Source: Geobacter sp. SVR (lineage in GTDB: Bacteria > Desulfobacterota > Desulfuromonadia > Geobacterales > Pseudopelobacteraceae). From it: 64,000 bases of DNA. Location: contig NZ_AP024469.1 of NCBI RefSeq assembly GCF_016865365.1, forward strand, positions 372,001-436,000, read 5' to 3'. The position numbers were made by a program, and so were the translations under genes. This document shows, one piece after another, positions 1-8,412 of the stretch. The notes beneath the pieces were generated by a model. The model was given only the letters and a program-made list of their open reading frames with translations, searched no databases and was not told the origin of the DNA. Every line of letters begins with the position of its first letter. The stretch's first letter is position 1.

Positions 1-1033
1 GGTATTTGTGGAAGGCATCGATGGCGGCCTGGGAAGGGGCCTTGAAATCGCAGCCTTCATGCTCGTTGAAGGGGATCAGGTTGACCTTGTTGGGTATGTC
101 GCTGATCAGGCGCAGCAACCGCTTGGCATCCTCCAGCGTATCGTTCAGCCCCCCCAAAAGGACATATTCGAAAGTCACCTTGCGGCGGCCGGGCAGCGGA
201 AATTCCCGGCAGGCCCGGAGCAATTCCTTGATCGGATAGCTGCGGTTGACCGGCATGATCCGGTTGCGCAATTCGTCGGTGGTGGCGTTCAGGGAAACCG
301 CCAGGTTGACGTTCGGTATCTCGCGCCCCAGACGGGCCATCTGCGGTACCAGTCCGCAGGTCGAGACGGTCACGCGGCGGTTGGAGAACTGCAATCCGTT
401 GCCGTCGATCATGATCTGAATGGCGGGGATGACATTGTCCAGGTTGTGCAGGGGTTCGCCCATGCCCATCAGCACGATGTTGCGGATCTCGGCCTGTGAC
501 TGCGAACGGTCGCCATCCTCGTCGTCTCCCCAGATATCATCCGCCGATTGGGGGGTGGGGGGATTGCGGGCGATGTCCCGCCGGACTGCCATGATCTGGT
601 TGACGATCTCAGCCGTGGTCAGGTTGCGGGTCAGCTTGAACGTGCCGGTCAGGCAGAATTCGCAGCCCATGGCACAGCCTGCCTGGGACGAGATGCAGAG
701 CGTGTTGCGCCCCTCGATCGGGATCAGCACCGATTCGACCGCATTACCGTCTCCCAGGTTGAAGAGATACTTGCGGGTGCCGTCGCTGCCCTCCTCGACC
801 GCCTCCGGCTCGAGGTTGCTGATAAAGGCCTTTTCGGTTAGTTCCCGGCGCAGCTCCTTGGAGATATTGGTCATCTCGTCGAAGGTGCGGGCATCCTGCT
901 GGTAGATCCATTTGAAGACCTGGGTGGCGCGGAAGCGCTCCTTGCCATGGCCCAGCAGGAAATGTTCCAGGGCCGGGAGGTTCAGGTTCTTCAGGTCGGT
1001 TTTGCATGCGGCTGTTGTCATCGTGCTATCCAT
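1..1033 (-). CDS. rlmN: 23S rRNA (adenine2503-C2)-methyltransferase RlmN, C-terminus cut by window edge
   Basis: Radical SAM enzyme that methylates C2 of A2503 in 23S rRNA (and A37 of some tRNAs). The minus-strand translation is open from about 1033 to the window edge with no stop. It contains the radical SAM triad as CAMGCEFC, the RlmN-type [12 protein letters not shown] stretch and the late [11 protein letters not shown] segment. By comparison with the usual length of about 350 residues, only the last few tens of residues should be missing. Start candidates are ATG at 1033 and ATG at 1021; neither has a strong ribosome-binding site, so the exact N-terminus is uncertain. The next gene on the same strand, mtgA, ends about 30 bases upstream, so the two may be co-transcribed. 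Confidence 0.93.
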   Translation of the reverse strand, partial: MDSTMTTAACKTDLKNLNLPALEHFLLGHGKERFRATQVFKWIYQQDARTFDEMTNISKELRRELTEKAFISNLEPEAVEEGSDGTRKYLFNLGDGNAVESVLIPIEGRNTLCISSQAGCAMGCEFCLTGTFKLTRNLTTAEIVNQIMAVRRDIARNPPTPQSADDIWGDDEDGDRSQSQAEIRNIVLMGMGEPLHNLDNVIPAIQIMIDGNGLQFSNRRVTVSTCGLVPQMARLGREIPNVNLAVSLNATTDELRNRIMPVNRSYPIKELLRACREFPLPGRRKVTFEYVLLGGLNDTLEDAKRLLRLISDIPNKVNLIPFNEHEGCDFKAPSQAAIDAFHKY

Positions 1034-1061
1034 TTGCGGTCTAAGTGAAGAAAAATGTTAT

Positions 1062-2009
1062 TTATTGCTTCTCCGGCGCCGCCTCGTGCGGGCCGGCTGC
1101 TGGTGCGGCTTCGTTCCCGGCGGGGGGCTCACCATTGCCGGGAATTTTTTCTGTTTCAGTGGCTGGCTGACGGTCAGGCGCGGGTGACGGCTCGAGCGGC
1201 TTTTGCGCCGAGGAGGTGGCCGTGAAGATCGCCTCCTTCTGGATGCTCTCATCCACCTTGCGCTGGAGCCGGCCTATATTGGGTGACTGGGCCAGGGCGG
1301 TCTGGTATTCGCTCTCGCTGAGCACGCCCTTCTGGCGCAGCAGCCTGAGGATCATGTCGGAACGTTTCAGCACGCGGTCCAGGTTTTTGTACGGGTTGTA
1401 GGCCAGCCGCGGGCCGGGCAGCATGGCTGCCAGAAAGGCACATTCCCGCGGGGTAAGAGCCGCGGCGGGCTTGCCGAAGTAGTATTGGGCTCCGTGGCCG
1501 ATGCCGTAGACCAGCGGTCCCAGTTCGGCCACGTTCAGGTACAGTTCGATGATGCGCCCTTTGGTCAGTTCCTGCTCCATCCGCCAGGCCAGATAGATCT
1601 CCTTGACCTTGCGGGTGATGGTCTTTTCGCGGGAGAGGAACAGGTTCTTGGCGGTCTGCTGGGTGATGGTGGAGGCTCCGCGCTTGAAGCTTTTCTTTTC
1701 CAGGTCGTACTTGATGGCCTCTTTGATAGCCTTCACGTCAAAGCCTTCGTGCTTGTAAAAATTGCTGTCCTCGGCCAGGATTACGGCCCATTTCATTTCG
1801 GCCGGAATACGGCCGGAAGAGGTCCAGTAGCGATTCGTCGGGCCGACGACAAAGGGAAGGTATTGGCCGTGCCAGTCCTTGACCTGTATGGTTGTCGTGT
1901 ATTTGCGGTTGGCCAGCCCGGACAGCGGCGGCATCAGCCATAAGGATACGCCGACGTAGGCGGCATATCCGACAATCAGGCAGATGAGGGCTATGATGAA
2001 TCTTTTCAC
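1062..2009 (-). CDS. mtgA: Monofunctional peptidoglycan transglycosylase (GT51)
   Basis: Polymerises lipid II into glycan strands at the outer face of the inner membrane. One N-terminal membrane helix (about residues 3-24) is followed by the GT51 domain with the catalytic-glutamate motif ILAEDSNFYKHEGFD, the STITQQTAKNLFLS motif and the RKVKEIYLAWRMEQ helix. There is no transpeptidase domain, so it is the monofunctional type. The C-terminal ~60 residues are a Pro/Ala/Glu-rich tail beyond the usual family end. I chose GTG at 2009 because AAGGA lies about 8 bases upstream; a TTG at 2060 would add a Gly/Thr-rich stretch lying in the preceding gene's terminator. It lies between rlmN and the flavoprotein gene on the same strand, separated from the latter by a hairpin. 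Confidence 0.92.
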   Translation of the reverse strand: MKRFIIALICLIVGYAAYVGVSLWLMPPLSGLANRKYTTTIQVKDWHGQYLPFVVGPTNRYWTSSGRIPAEMKWAVILAEDSNFYKHEGFDVKAIKEAIKYDLEKKSFKRGASTITQQTAKNLFLSREKTITRKVKEIYLAWRMEQELTKGRIIELYLNVAELGPLVYGIGHGAQYYFGKPAAALTPRECAFLAAMLPGPRLAYNPYKNLDRVLKRSDMILRLLRQKGVLSESEYQTALAQSPNIGRLQRKVDESIQKEAIFTATSSAQKPLEPSPAPDRQPATETEKIPGNGEPPAGNEAAPAAGPHEAAPEKQ

Positions 2010-2060
2010 GAATCTGTTCCTTGTTCCGGTACCTGTGCCGGATAAACGCCCTATGAACAA

Positions 2061-2092
2061 AATCCCCTGGGACAGGCGTTGTCCAGGGGATT
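2061..2092 (-). terminator. Hairpin terminator of the A-type flavoprotein gene
   Basis: Ten-base inverted repeat AATCCCCTGG (2061-2070) and CCAGGGGATT (2083-2092). Read on the minus strand it is followed by TTTGTTC, about 40 bases after the flavoprotein stop and just before the mtgA start. Confidence 0.7.
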
Positions 2093-2129
2093 TCCGTTGC
2101 GCGCCGACGAAGGGAGCCCCCGGGAGAGG

Positions 2130-3323
2130 TCACCCCTTTTTCAGGACTTCTTCGGCCAGGCTTCTGCCCAGTTCGGAGCATTGTTTCAATGCTTCGGCAG
2201 TGGGGGTGAAGATGGTCTTGACAATCGGTTCGGTGACTCTGAAGCCCATTGACTTGAGGCGCTCTTCCGCCATCTTGCAGGCCTCGCCGCTCCAGCCGTA
2301 GCTTCCGAACAGTCCCGCCAGATTCGTCTTGAGCTTGACGGTGCTCAGGTATGCCAGCACATCCCACATCGGCTTGGGAATATCCCGCGCGATGGTCGGA
2401 ATGCCGAAGATCAGGGCATCGGCATCTTCCATAAGGTTTCTGACCTCGTTTGAACTCAAATGGCTGATGTGGTAGCTGCTCACCTCTATGCCGTCGACAG
2501 CGGCGCCTTCGGCAACGGACCGGGCCATTATCTCGGTGTTGCCGTGTGGTGAGATGTACAGGATCACCACCTTTTTGGCCCAGGAGGTCGGCTTGCTCCA
2601 GCTCTCGAACTGCTCGATCGCCCGCCAGGGAGCTTTCCTGAGAATCGGCCCATGGCTGGGGCAGATCATGTCGATTACATCGTGGCGGATCTTTTCCACC
2701 GCCGAAAGTACCTTGTCTTTGAAGGGGCGGAAGATACAGTCGAAGTAGAAATGGCGGGCCGAGGTGAAATCCACATTCTCATCGTTGAAGACCTTGCCGG
2801 GAGAACAGTAGTGCGCTCCGAAGGCATCGCAGGTGAAGAGGATGTTCTCTTCCTCCAGCCGGGTGAACATCGTGTCGGGCCAGTGCAGAAATGGAGCGAT
2901 GATGAAGCGCAGCGTGCGCCCCCCCAGATCGAGGGTGTCGCCATCCTTGACCACCAGCGATTTGAACGGCCGGTGCAGCAGGTTGGTGAGAAAGTTCTTG
3001 CCGGCCATGGTGGATACCACGGTAGCTTGCGGGCACTGCTCCAACAGATAGGCCAGGGCGCCGGAATGATCCGGTTCAGTGTGGTTGGCGATGATGTAGT
3101 CAATGCCTTCGAGGGTTGTCAGGGCCTTGATCTTGTCCATGAATTCATCGGTCCGCTTTGCCTTGACCGTGTCGATGATCACGGTCTTTTCGGTGCCCTT
3201 GAGCAGGTACGAGTTGTAGGTGGTGCCGTGCTCGGTAGGGAACAGGTCATCAAATGTGCGCAGATCCGGGTCTTCCGAACCGATCCAGAAAAGTCCCGGT
3301 TTTATCTCTATGGGTGCGGACAT
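2130..3323 (-). CDS. A-type flavoprotein (flavodiiron protein, FprA/ROO-like)
   Basis: Cytosolic flavodiiron protein that reduces O2 to water and/or NO to N2O, giving oxidative or nitrosative stress protection in anaerobes. The 398-aa protein has an N-terminal metallo-beta-lactamase-like domain with diiron ligands H81-x-E83-x-D85, H147, D166 and H224. From about residue 252 a flavodoxin domain follows with the FMN loop ISPHGNTE. There is no fused rubredoxin or NADH-oxidoreductase domain, so an external rubredoxin-like donor is expected. ATG at 3323 is preceded by AAGGAG at good spacing; the 20 residues a longer frame would add have no family similarity. A minus-strand promoter near 3543-3570 implies a leader of about 200 bases. 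Its preference for O2 or NO cannot be read from sequence. Confidence 0.93.
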   Translation of the reverse strand: MSAPIEIKPGLFWIGSEDPDLRTFDDLFPTEHGTTYNSYLLKGTEKTVIIDTVKAKRTDEFMDKIKALTTLEGIDYIIANHTEPDHSGALAYLLEQCPQATVVSTMAGKNFLTNLLHRPFKSLVVKDGDTLDLGGRTLRFIIAPFLHWPDTMFTRLEEENILFTCDAFGAHYCSPGKVFNDENVDFTSARHFYFDCIFRPFKDKVLSAVEKIRHDVIDMICPSHGPILRKAPWRAIEQFESWSKPTSWAKKVVILYISPHGNTEIMARSVAEGAAVDGIEVSSYHISHLSSNEVRNLMEDADALIFGIPTIARDIPKPMWDVLAYLSTVKLKTNLAGLFGSYGWSGEACKMAEERLKSMGFRVTEPIVKTIFTPTAEALKQCSELGRSLAEEVLKKG

Positions 3324-3542
3324 CGGAGATCTCCTTGTGGGGAAAAAAGTATTTCCAGAGCCGGCCATCGTTGTGTCGGCCACTGCATATAATATGGCCT
3401 TCTACAATAGCAGAGGGCTCAAGTTGAGACAAGCTGCAAGTGAGCATCTGTTGCTGGCCATCCTGCATGTGCGTGAGCCGGCGCAGAGGTCTTGCAGGAC
3501 ATAAGATTGCCGTGCCGATAAAAAACCCGGCACAACTCATTA

Positions 3543-3570
3543 ATATTATAGTATAAACCATATTTGTCAA
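3543..3570 (-). promoter_or_regulatory. Sigma70-type promoter for the flavoprotein gene
   Basis: On the minus strand TTGACA (3570-3565) is followed after 16 bases by TAATAT (3548-3543); an overlapping TATAAT sits at 14 bases. Nothing else explains this A+T-rich block between two divergent genes. Confidence 0.55.
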
Positions 3571-3594
3571 AACAGCGCCATTGATCCGCGCCGG

Positions 3595-3623
3595 TTGACA
3601 CCGGCTGTGGCAGCTTCTACAAT
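3595..3623 (+). promoter_or_regulatory. Consensus sigma70 promoter of radA
   Basis: TTGACA (3595-3600), exactly 17 bases, then TACAAT (3618-3623). Transcription would start near 3630, leaving room for the AGGAG at 3640-3644 and the TTG start at 3650 but hardly for an ATG start at 3635. Confidence 0.75.
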
Positions 3624-3649
3624 CAATAAGATAGATGCAAGGAGAGGGC

Positions 3650-4999
3650 TTGAAACAGAAAACCATATTCACCTGTCAGAAGTGCGGCTGCCAATCTCCC
3701 AAGTGGCTGGGAAAATGTCCCGATTGCGGTTCATGGAACAGCATGGCCGAAGAAGTTACCGCTGCAGTGGGCGCGGTTTCTCCGGGAGCGGAGCGTTCAC
3801 GCCCGATACCGATCTGTGATGTCCCGGCACAGGTGGAATCCAGGCTTGTCACCGGCATTGCCGAACTGGACCGGGTCTTGGGCGGGGGAATCGTTCCCGG
3901 CTCGCTGGTGCTGATCGGTGGCGATCCAGGCATCGGAAAATCGACGCTGCTGCTGCAGGCCATGCATAATCTGGCAGAGGGGAGCGGCCCGGTTCTGTAT
4001 GTTTCAGGGGAGGAATCCGCATCGCAAACCCGCTTGCGAGGGGAGCGGCTGAAGGCCTCCCATCGCCAGTTGCTGGTGCTGGCGGAAAACTCGCTGGAGG
4101 CGATCCTGGGCCACGCCGCGACGCTCAAGCCTCGGGCGATGGTGGTCGATTCGATCCAGACCATCTGGACAACAGCTCTGGAGTCGGCCCCGGGCAGCGT
4201 CAGCCAGGTGCGGGAGTCGGCCGGCAAACTGATGATGATGGCCAAGGGCAGCGGAGTGCCTGTCTTCATTGTCGGACACGTTACCAAGGATGGCGCCATT
4301 GCCGGTCCGCGTGTGCTGGAACACATCGTCGACACGGTACTGTACTTCGAGGGGGACGGCAGCCACCCTTTCCGTATCCTGCGGGCCGTCAAGAACCGTT
4401 TCGGTTCCACTAACGAGATCGGGGTGTTCGAGATGAAGCAGGAGGGGTTGTGCGACGTGCCCAACCCGTCCGAGCTGTTCCTTTCGGAACGGCCGCTCGG
4501 AGCATCGGGGTCGGTGGTAACCACCTCCCTGGAAGGCAGCCGTCCTTTGCTGGTGGAACTGCAGGCCCTGGTGACGCAAACGTCTTTCGGTGTTCCCCGC
4601 CGTACCACCATCGGGGTGGATCACAACCGTCTGGCGTTGCTGGTGGCCGTGCTGGAGAAGAAGGTCGGCATGCACCTGACCGGTCAGGACATTTTTCTGA
4701 ATGCCGCCGGAGGCGCCCGGCTGAACGAGCCGGCTGCCGATCTGGCCATGATCATGGCGGTGGCTTCCAGTCATCTGGACAAGGCGATCGCTCCCCAGAC
4801 CGTGGTGCTGGGGGAGGTGGGACTGGCTGGCGAGGTGCGGGCCATCACGCAGCCTGAGCAGCGTATTGCCGAGGCTGAAAAACTGGGATTCAAAACCTGC
4901 ATTCTGCCGGCAGGCAATCTGAAACGGCTCAGAAGTGGAAAAATCAAGCTGCACGGTGTCTCCTCGGTCGATGAGGCGATGCAGCTGCTGATTCAGTGA
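3650..4999 (+). CDS. radA: DNA repair protein RadA (Sms)
   Basis: RecA-related ATPase/helicase that promotes branch migration in recombinational repair. The N-terminal zinc finger has C9-x2-C12 and C23-x2-C26, the Walker A is GDPGIGKST at residues 91-99, the RadA-specific KNRFG motif lies near residue 250, and a Lon-protease-like C-terminal domain contains GEVGLAGEVRAI. Full length at about 449 residues. I chose TTG at 3650 because AAGGAG ends 5 bases before it and a perfect promoter lies just upstream. The alternative ATG at 3635 overlaps that ribosome-binding site. dksA follows after about 80 bases with its own promoter. Confidence 0.96.
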   Translation: MKQKTIFTCQKCGCQSPKWLGKCPDCGSWNSMAEEVTAAVGAVSPGAERSRPIPICDVPAQVESRLVTGIAELDRVLGGGIVPGSLVLIGGDPGIGKSTLLLQAMHNLAEGSGPVLYVSGEESASQTRLRGERLKASHRQLLVLAENSLEAILGHAATLKPRAMVVDSIQTIWTTALESAPGSVSQVRESAGKLMMMAKGSGVPVFIVGHVTKDGAIAGPRVLEHIVDTVLYFEGDGSHPFRILRAVKNRFGSTNEIGVFEMKQEGLCDVPNPSELFLSERPLGASGSVVTTSLEGSRPLLVELQALVTQTSFGVPRRTTIGVDHNRLALLVAVLEKKVGMHLTGQDIFLNAAGGARLNEPAADLAMIMAVASSHLDKAIAPQTVVLGEVGLAGEVRAITQPEQRIAEAEKLGFKTCILPAGNLKRLRSGKIKLHGVSSVDEAMQLLIQ

Positions 5000-5020
5000 A
5001 CTCTCATTTTTTTACTGGAC

Positions 5021-5049
5021 TTGAACAACGGGAGTTACTAAAATTATAG
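5021..5049 (+). promoter_or_regulatory. Probable promoter of dksA
   Basis: TTGAAC (5021-5026), 17-base spacer, TTATAG (5044-5049), about 30 bases before the dksA start. A T-rich stretch at 5008-5013 just after radA may assist termination. Confidence 0.5.
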
Positions 5050-5077
5050 AATTCACGCCGAAGTCAGGAGTTGTGCT

Positions 5078-5434
5078 ATGAATGCGGAAAAGCTGGAATT
5101 TTTCAGAAACGTGCTGAGCGAAGAGATGAAGACGCTTTTGAGCGAGGCTGGCAAGACCGTTACGGAGATGACGTCTGATTCATCCAATTTCCCTGACCCC
5201 ACCGACAGGGCCACCCAGGAATCAGATCGCAACTTCGAATTGCGCATCAGGGATCGAGAACGCAGGCTGATCAATAAGATCAAGGATGCGCTTGAGCGCA
5301 TTGATAGCGGTGAATTCGGCATTTGCGAGGAATGCGGTGACGAGATTACCGAAGCTCGTCTCAAGGTGCGGCCGGTCACCACACTCTGCATAAACTGCAA
5401 AATGGAAGAAGAGCAAAAGGAAAAGCGTTTGTAG
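5078..5434 (+). CDS. dksA: DksA/TraR-family RNA polymerase-binding zinc finger protein
   Basis: Binds the RNA polymerase secondary channel and, in the family, acts with ppGpp on stable-RNA and amino-acid promoters. The 118-aa protein has an N-terminal coiled-coil region, the DNFPDPTDRA-like segment (here NFPDPTDRATQE) and a C4 zinc finger (CEECGDEI ... LCINCK), ending in a basic/acidic tail. AGGAG precedes the ATG. It lies 33 bases before the GAF histidine kinase, so the two may share a transcript. Short DksA proteins are common in deltaproteobacteria, often several per genome, so which paralog this is cannot be decided here. Confidence 0.9.
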   Translation: MNAEKLEFFRNVLSEEMKTLLSEAGKTVTEMTSDSSNFPDPTDRATQESDRNFELRIRDRERRLINKIKDALERIDSGEFGICEECGDEITEARLKVRPVTTLCINCKMEEEQKEKRL

Positions 5435-5467
5435 CTTCTGCATCTTCACTCCTGGCAGCGGGTGCCC

Positions 5468-6853
5468 ATGGCTGACGTCAGTACCCCTCATATCGGTGCA
5501 GCAGACAAAAAACTCAACGAGCTGGCTCTGCTGTACCAGTTCAGTAATACCCTCTTGTCCACCATCCGCCTCAACAAGCTGACCCATCTCATCCTTACCG
5601 CACTTATTTCAGGTCCATCCCCGATATTCGAACGCGCAATGCTCTTCATGCGCAACGAGAAGACAGAGGTCTTGCAGGGCATGCTGGGGGTGACTCCGGA
5701 CGCCGTCGAGGGTCTGGTTGTTGTCGGCGAGAGTGAAACATCGCTCAGCAGCCGCTGGGATATCAGCGATGAAGCCATGGCCCATCAGCGGGCCACGGAA
5801 TTTTGCTGCCGTGTAAGGGTTACCCGGATCGAAATTGATGAACAATGCCCGCTGATCAGACAGGTAGTTAAAGAGAACCGCCTGCATTACGCCGATCAGC
5901 CTGATGACGGCGAGCTTGGCTGTCCCGCCTGCGGAGCGATCAGGAGGCTGGGAGTCTCTGTTTTTGCGGCGGTCCCCCTGTTGTCACGGGACAAGAACCT
6001 CGGCATGATCGTGGTCGACAACCCGGTTTCCGCAACCCCGATCAGCCTGGACGACCTGCATTTCCTGAAGCTGTTCGCCAGCCAGGCCGGCATGGCGATC
6101 GAAAATTCGATGCTTTACAACCGCATTGAAGACGCCCATTCCAATCTGCAGGATGCCCGTGAACGGCTGATGCATGGGGAGCGGCTGGCTGCGATCGGCG
6201 AGATGGCTGCCAATCTGGCACATGAGCTGAAGAACCCGCTGGTAACCATCGGCGGATTTGCGGGAAGATTGCTCAAAGCATTGCCGGATGAAAGCCGGGA
6301 GCATCGCTATGCCGACACGATCGTTAGGGAGATCAGCCGCCTGGAGAAAATGCTGGCCGACATCCTGGCCTTCTCCCGCAAGCCGACCATCTGCTACAAT
6401 TACTGCGAACTCGGTGAAATACTGAGAGAATGTCTCGAAAATTGCGCCACCAGCCTGGAGGATAACAATATCCGCCTGAACGCCTCGTTTGGCGGCCATC
6501 CCTGGCCTGTTCTGGGGGATGCCTATCAGCTCAAGCAGGTTTTTCTGAACCTGATGCTCAATGCCTGCGAGGTGATGCCGGATGGCGGCGACATCCAGGT
6601 GGCGGTGGAAAAGGTAATTCTTGACAAAGAGCATGTTATGGTTAGCATAACTGATACCGGCGGTGGTATTTCACCGGAGATGCTGCCGAAGATCTTCAAT
6701 CCATTTTTTACTACCAAACGCCATGGCACCGGGCTCGGCCTGGCGATAGTCAACCGGATACTTTTGAATCACAAAGGGACCATTGAGGCGGCCAACGAAG
6801 GAAAAGGCGCGGCTTTCAGGGTCACCTTGCCACTGATGGAACTGGCTGAATAA
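5468..6853 (+). CDS. Soluble GAF-domain sensor histidine kinase
   Basis: Two-component sensor kinase without membrane helices. A GAF-type domain (about residues 15-205) is followed by a short coiled coil, a HisKA domain with [14 protein letters not shown] (phosphorylatable His near residue 255) and an HATPase domain with N, G1 (DTGGGI) and G2 (GTGLGL) boxes. A run of cysteines in the GAF part ([25 protein letters not shown]) suggests metal or redox sensing; this is inference. It follows dksA. No response regulator is adjacent, so it is an orphan kinase. ATG at 5468 is preferred to the GTG two codons earlier. Confidence 0.88.
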   Translation: MADVSTPHIGAADKKLNELALLYQFSNTLLSTIRLNKLTHLILTALISGPSPIFERAMLFMRNEKTEVLQGMLGVTPDAVEGLVVVGESETSLSSRWDISDEAMAHQRATEFCCRVRVTRIEIDEQCPLIRQVVKENRLHYADQPDDGELGCPACGAIRRLGVSVFAAVPLLSRDKNLGMIVVDNPVSATPISLDDLHFLKLFASQAGMAIENSMLYNRIEDAHSNLQDARERLMHGERLAAIGEMAANLAHELKNPLVTIGGFAGRLLKALPDESREHRYADTIVREISRLEKMLADILAFSRKPTICYNYCELGEILRECLENCATSLEDNNIRLNASFGGHPWPVLGDAYQLKQVFLNLMLNACEVMPDGGDIQVAVEKVILDKEHVMVSITDTGGGISPEMLPKIFNPFFTTKRHGTGLGLAIVNRILLNHKGTIEAANEGKGAAFRVTLPLMELAE

Positions 6854-6862
6854 AAAACATAC

Positions 6863-6938
6863 GGGGATGTAGCTCAGCTGGGAGAGCGATGCGTTCGCAA
6901 CGCATAGGTCGACGGTTCGATCCCGTTCATCTCCACCA
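6863..6938 (+). tRNA. tRNA-Ala (anticodon CGC)
   Basis: Complete cloverleaf: acceptor GGGGATG / CATCTCC, D-arm GCTC/GAGC, anticodon stem ATGCG/CGCAT with loop TTCGCAA (anticodon CGC, reading GCG), T-arm GACGG/CCGTT with TTCGATC loop, and encoded 3' CCA. It starts 9 bases after the histidine kinase stop and is followed at once by a strong terminator. Confidence 0.95.
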
Positions 6939-6941
6939 ATA

Positions 6942-6985
6942 AAAACGAGGAGCTGCGATTGTTTCCGCACTCCTCGTTTTCATTG
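6942..6985 (+). terminator. Intrinsic terminator after tRNA-Ala
   Basis: Perfect stem AAAACGAGGAG (6942-6952) with CTCCTCGTTTT (6970-6980), extended inside by TGCG/CGCA, ending in a T-rich tail. Confidence 0.9.
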
Positions 6986-7087
6986 TGCCCTTCAATAAAA
7001 GTCCCGCCACTCTTAATTCTTCTTCCCATTTTCTGTCCTCTCCGAAATCCCTGACTTTAAAAGCATCCCTCTTGTCGTCAAATGCCA

Positions 7088-7126
7088 TTGACGGGAAATG
7101 CCAATAGCGGTAATGTGCATATACAC
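7088..7126 (+). promoter_or_regulatory. Promoter with overlapping palindrome, upstream of the His/Cys microprotein and UPF0251 genes
   Basis: TTGACG (7088-7093), 17-base spacer, TAATGT (7111-7116). A near-perfect dyad GTGCATATACAC (7115-7126, one mismatch) covers the end of the -10 and the predicted start, a good place for a repressor. The UPF0251 helix-turn-helix protein encoded downstream is an obvious candidate for autoregulation (inference). Confidence 0.5.
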
Positions 7127-7147
7127 AAAACACGGAGGTTATGTACC

Positions 7148-7306
7148 ATGCATAAAGCAGAAGACACAAGGAGCACTGCCGACGGTGTTGAGGCACCTTT
7201 GAAAGACCGACTGACGGATGAGGGGAAGAGTCACGACTCATGCTCCGGGCATGGCAGGAAATGTTGCGGAAACCATCACACCGGACACGGCTGCTGCGGT
7301 AAATAA
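7148..7306 (+). CDS. His/Cys-rich 52-aa microprotein, putative metal binding
   Basis: No family recognised. The 52-aa product has a charged N-terminal half and a C-terminal half dense in Cys, His and Gly (CSGHGRKCCGNHHTGHGCCGK), a composition typical of small soft-metal-binding peptides. ATG at 7148 is supported by CGGAGG nine bases upstream; a longer frame from 7082 would start inside the promoter. The UPF0251 regulator gene starts 17 bases downstream, so the two are almost certainly co-transcribed. A role in metal sensing, buffering or delivery is inference from composition and context. Confidence 0.7.
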   Translation: MHKAEDTRSTADGVEAPLKDRLTDEGKSHDSCSGHGRKCCGNHHTGHGCCGK

Positions 7307-7323
7307 GTAAGGAGCGTTTATCC

Positions 7324-7692
7324 ATGGCGCCGCGTCCCAAAAAGAATCGCATCTGCAATTGCCAGCTCCGTGAGTGCCACAAAAAGCTGTTCAAGCCGGC
7401 CGGTTCCAGGCTCTCTGATTTAGAGGTGGTGTGTCTTGATCACGATGAGCTGGAGGCATTCATTCTCTGTGATGACCGGGAACTCAACCAGGAGGACGCC
7501 GGACGGCACATGGGCGTATCCCGCGGTACAGTGCAACGGCTCTTGGCCAGGGCTAGAAAAAAGGTTGCCTCTGCGCTGGCAGAAGGAAAGGCGCTGTCGA
7601 TTGCACCTGTCCGGCATGCTGTTTCACCGCCGACGTGTACAGTCCATGACACTTCCTCCTGTTCCCAGGATTGCGCGTCAGACACTGTCTGA
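7324..7692 (+). CDS. UPF0251 (DUF134) family DNA-binding protein
   Basis: Small helix-turn-helix protein, predicted transcription regulator. The 122-aa sequence shows the family core FKPAG (residues 22-26), LDHDELEAFILCD, and a sigma-like HTH QEDAGRHMGVSRGTVQRLLARARKKVA, followed by ALAEGKAL typical of UPF0251. Extra cysteines occur near the N-terminus (CNCQLREC) and C-terminus (CTVHDTSSCSQDC), which could bind metal. Members of this family often sit near iron-molybdenum-cofactor-like or metal-handling genes; here the partner is the Cys/His-rich microprotein upstream. The downstream UPF0597 fragment overlaps or abuts its end. Confidence 0.87.
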   Translation: MAPRPKKNRICNCQLRECHKKLFKPAGSRLSDLEVVCLDHDELEAFILCDDRELNQEDAGRHMGVSRGTVQRLLARARKKVASALAEGKALSIAPVRHAVSPPTCTVHDTSSCSQDCASDTV

Positions 7693-7696
7693 CATC

Positions 7697-8227
7697 CCAC
7701 GAATCCACCCCAAAGGTTTAGCCTTCAATGAACATCTCGTCCCGTACTGTGTAGGCATGGCGAACTCCATTCCCGAAACCACAATTCTGAAGAGCATCGG
7801 ACTTTCCCATCTGGTAAATGCATATATCAAGAGTGTTACCGGCGATCTTGCACCTATCTGCGGTTGCGCCATCGCCGCAGGAGCTGGGGCTGCCGTTGCC
7901 ATGGTCTACCAGACCGCGGGCAAGGACATGCATGCGATCAATCTGGCGGTCAATACGCTGATAAGCGATCTGGGAGGCATGCTGTGCGATGGTGCCAAAG
8001 GAGGCTGTGCGCTCAAGGTGGTCAGTTCCGTCGATTCCGCCATACGCGCCGCATACATGGCACTCAATGGCCACGGGATTACGGATGAAGAGGGGTTTGT
8101 CGGAAAAAGCGCCGAGTAGACGATCAGGCACATGAGCACCATTGGCGAAATCGGCATGTCTCAGGTGGATGAGATAATGCTGGGAATTATGCTTGGCAAG
8201 AAAGGAGCCAGGTCGTCCCTCGGTTGA
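7697..8227 (+). pseudogene. Decayed UPF0597 / L-cysteine desulfidase-like (CyuA family) fragment
   Basis: Only the C-terminal third of a UPF0597 protein is readable: LSHLVNAYIKSVTGDLAPICGCAIAAG, followed by LGGMLCDGAKGGCALK and GITDEEGFVGKS, matching the family's cluster-binding cysteine region. The ~300 N-terminal residues are absent; upstream the same frame merely runs out of phase through the UPF0251 gene. Near the end an in-frame TAG (8117-8119) interrupts the domain, and family-like sequence continues in the same frame (TIRHMSTIGEIGMSQVDEIMLGIMLGKK) to TGA at 8225-8227. Both truncation and internal stop point to a non-functional remnant. An ATG at 7757 could still give a ~120-aa product. 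Confidence 0.8.
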
Positions 8228-8265
8228 GTTTGCACCTCGACGATTATGGCTGACTCCATCAGCAG

Positions 8266-8310
8266 GAAAGCGGGAAGTGCCCTTATTGTGGTGCTCCCCG
8301 CTTTTTTTTT
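8266..8310 (+). terminator. Intrinsic terminator after the UPF0251 / pseudogene unit
   Basis: Stem AAAGCGGG (8267-8274) with CCCGCTTT (8297-8304), extended inside by imperfect pairing of AAGTGC with GTGCTC, ending in nine T residues. Confidence 0.88.
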
Positions 8311-8412
8311 GCCCTCTTCGGGAGCATTACGTCCCGAAGCGGTTGCCAGTCAACGGTTTGGAGGTATGCTTAACAGACATACTGGTGTTCAGTTCGGGTC
8401 AGGAGGTGCCCA

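Larger units (their letters stand above)
3324..3649. other. Divergent intergenic region, flavoprotein / radA
   Basis: It holds the two promoters listed separately and an approximately 200-base untranslated leader for the flavoprotein gene. I see no convincing coding frame or known riboswitch core in the leader. Confidence 0.6.

Noticed and set aside
7436-7696. 5' part of a 227-aa frame running through the UPF0251 gene into the UPF0597 remnant
   Set aside because: This part is an out-of-phase shadow of the UPF0251 gene; only the part after about 7697 resembles a family.
6863-8310. Possible integrative element at tRNA-Ala
   Set aside because: No integrase gene and no repeat of the tRNA 3' end was seen downstream; the pseudogene alone does not show integration.
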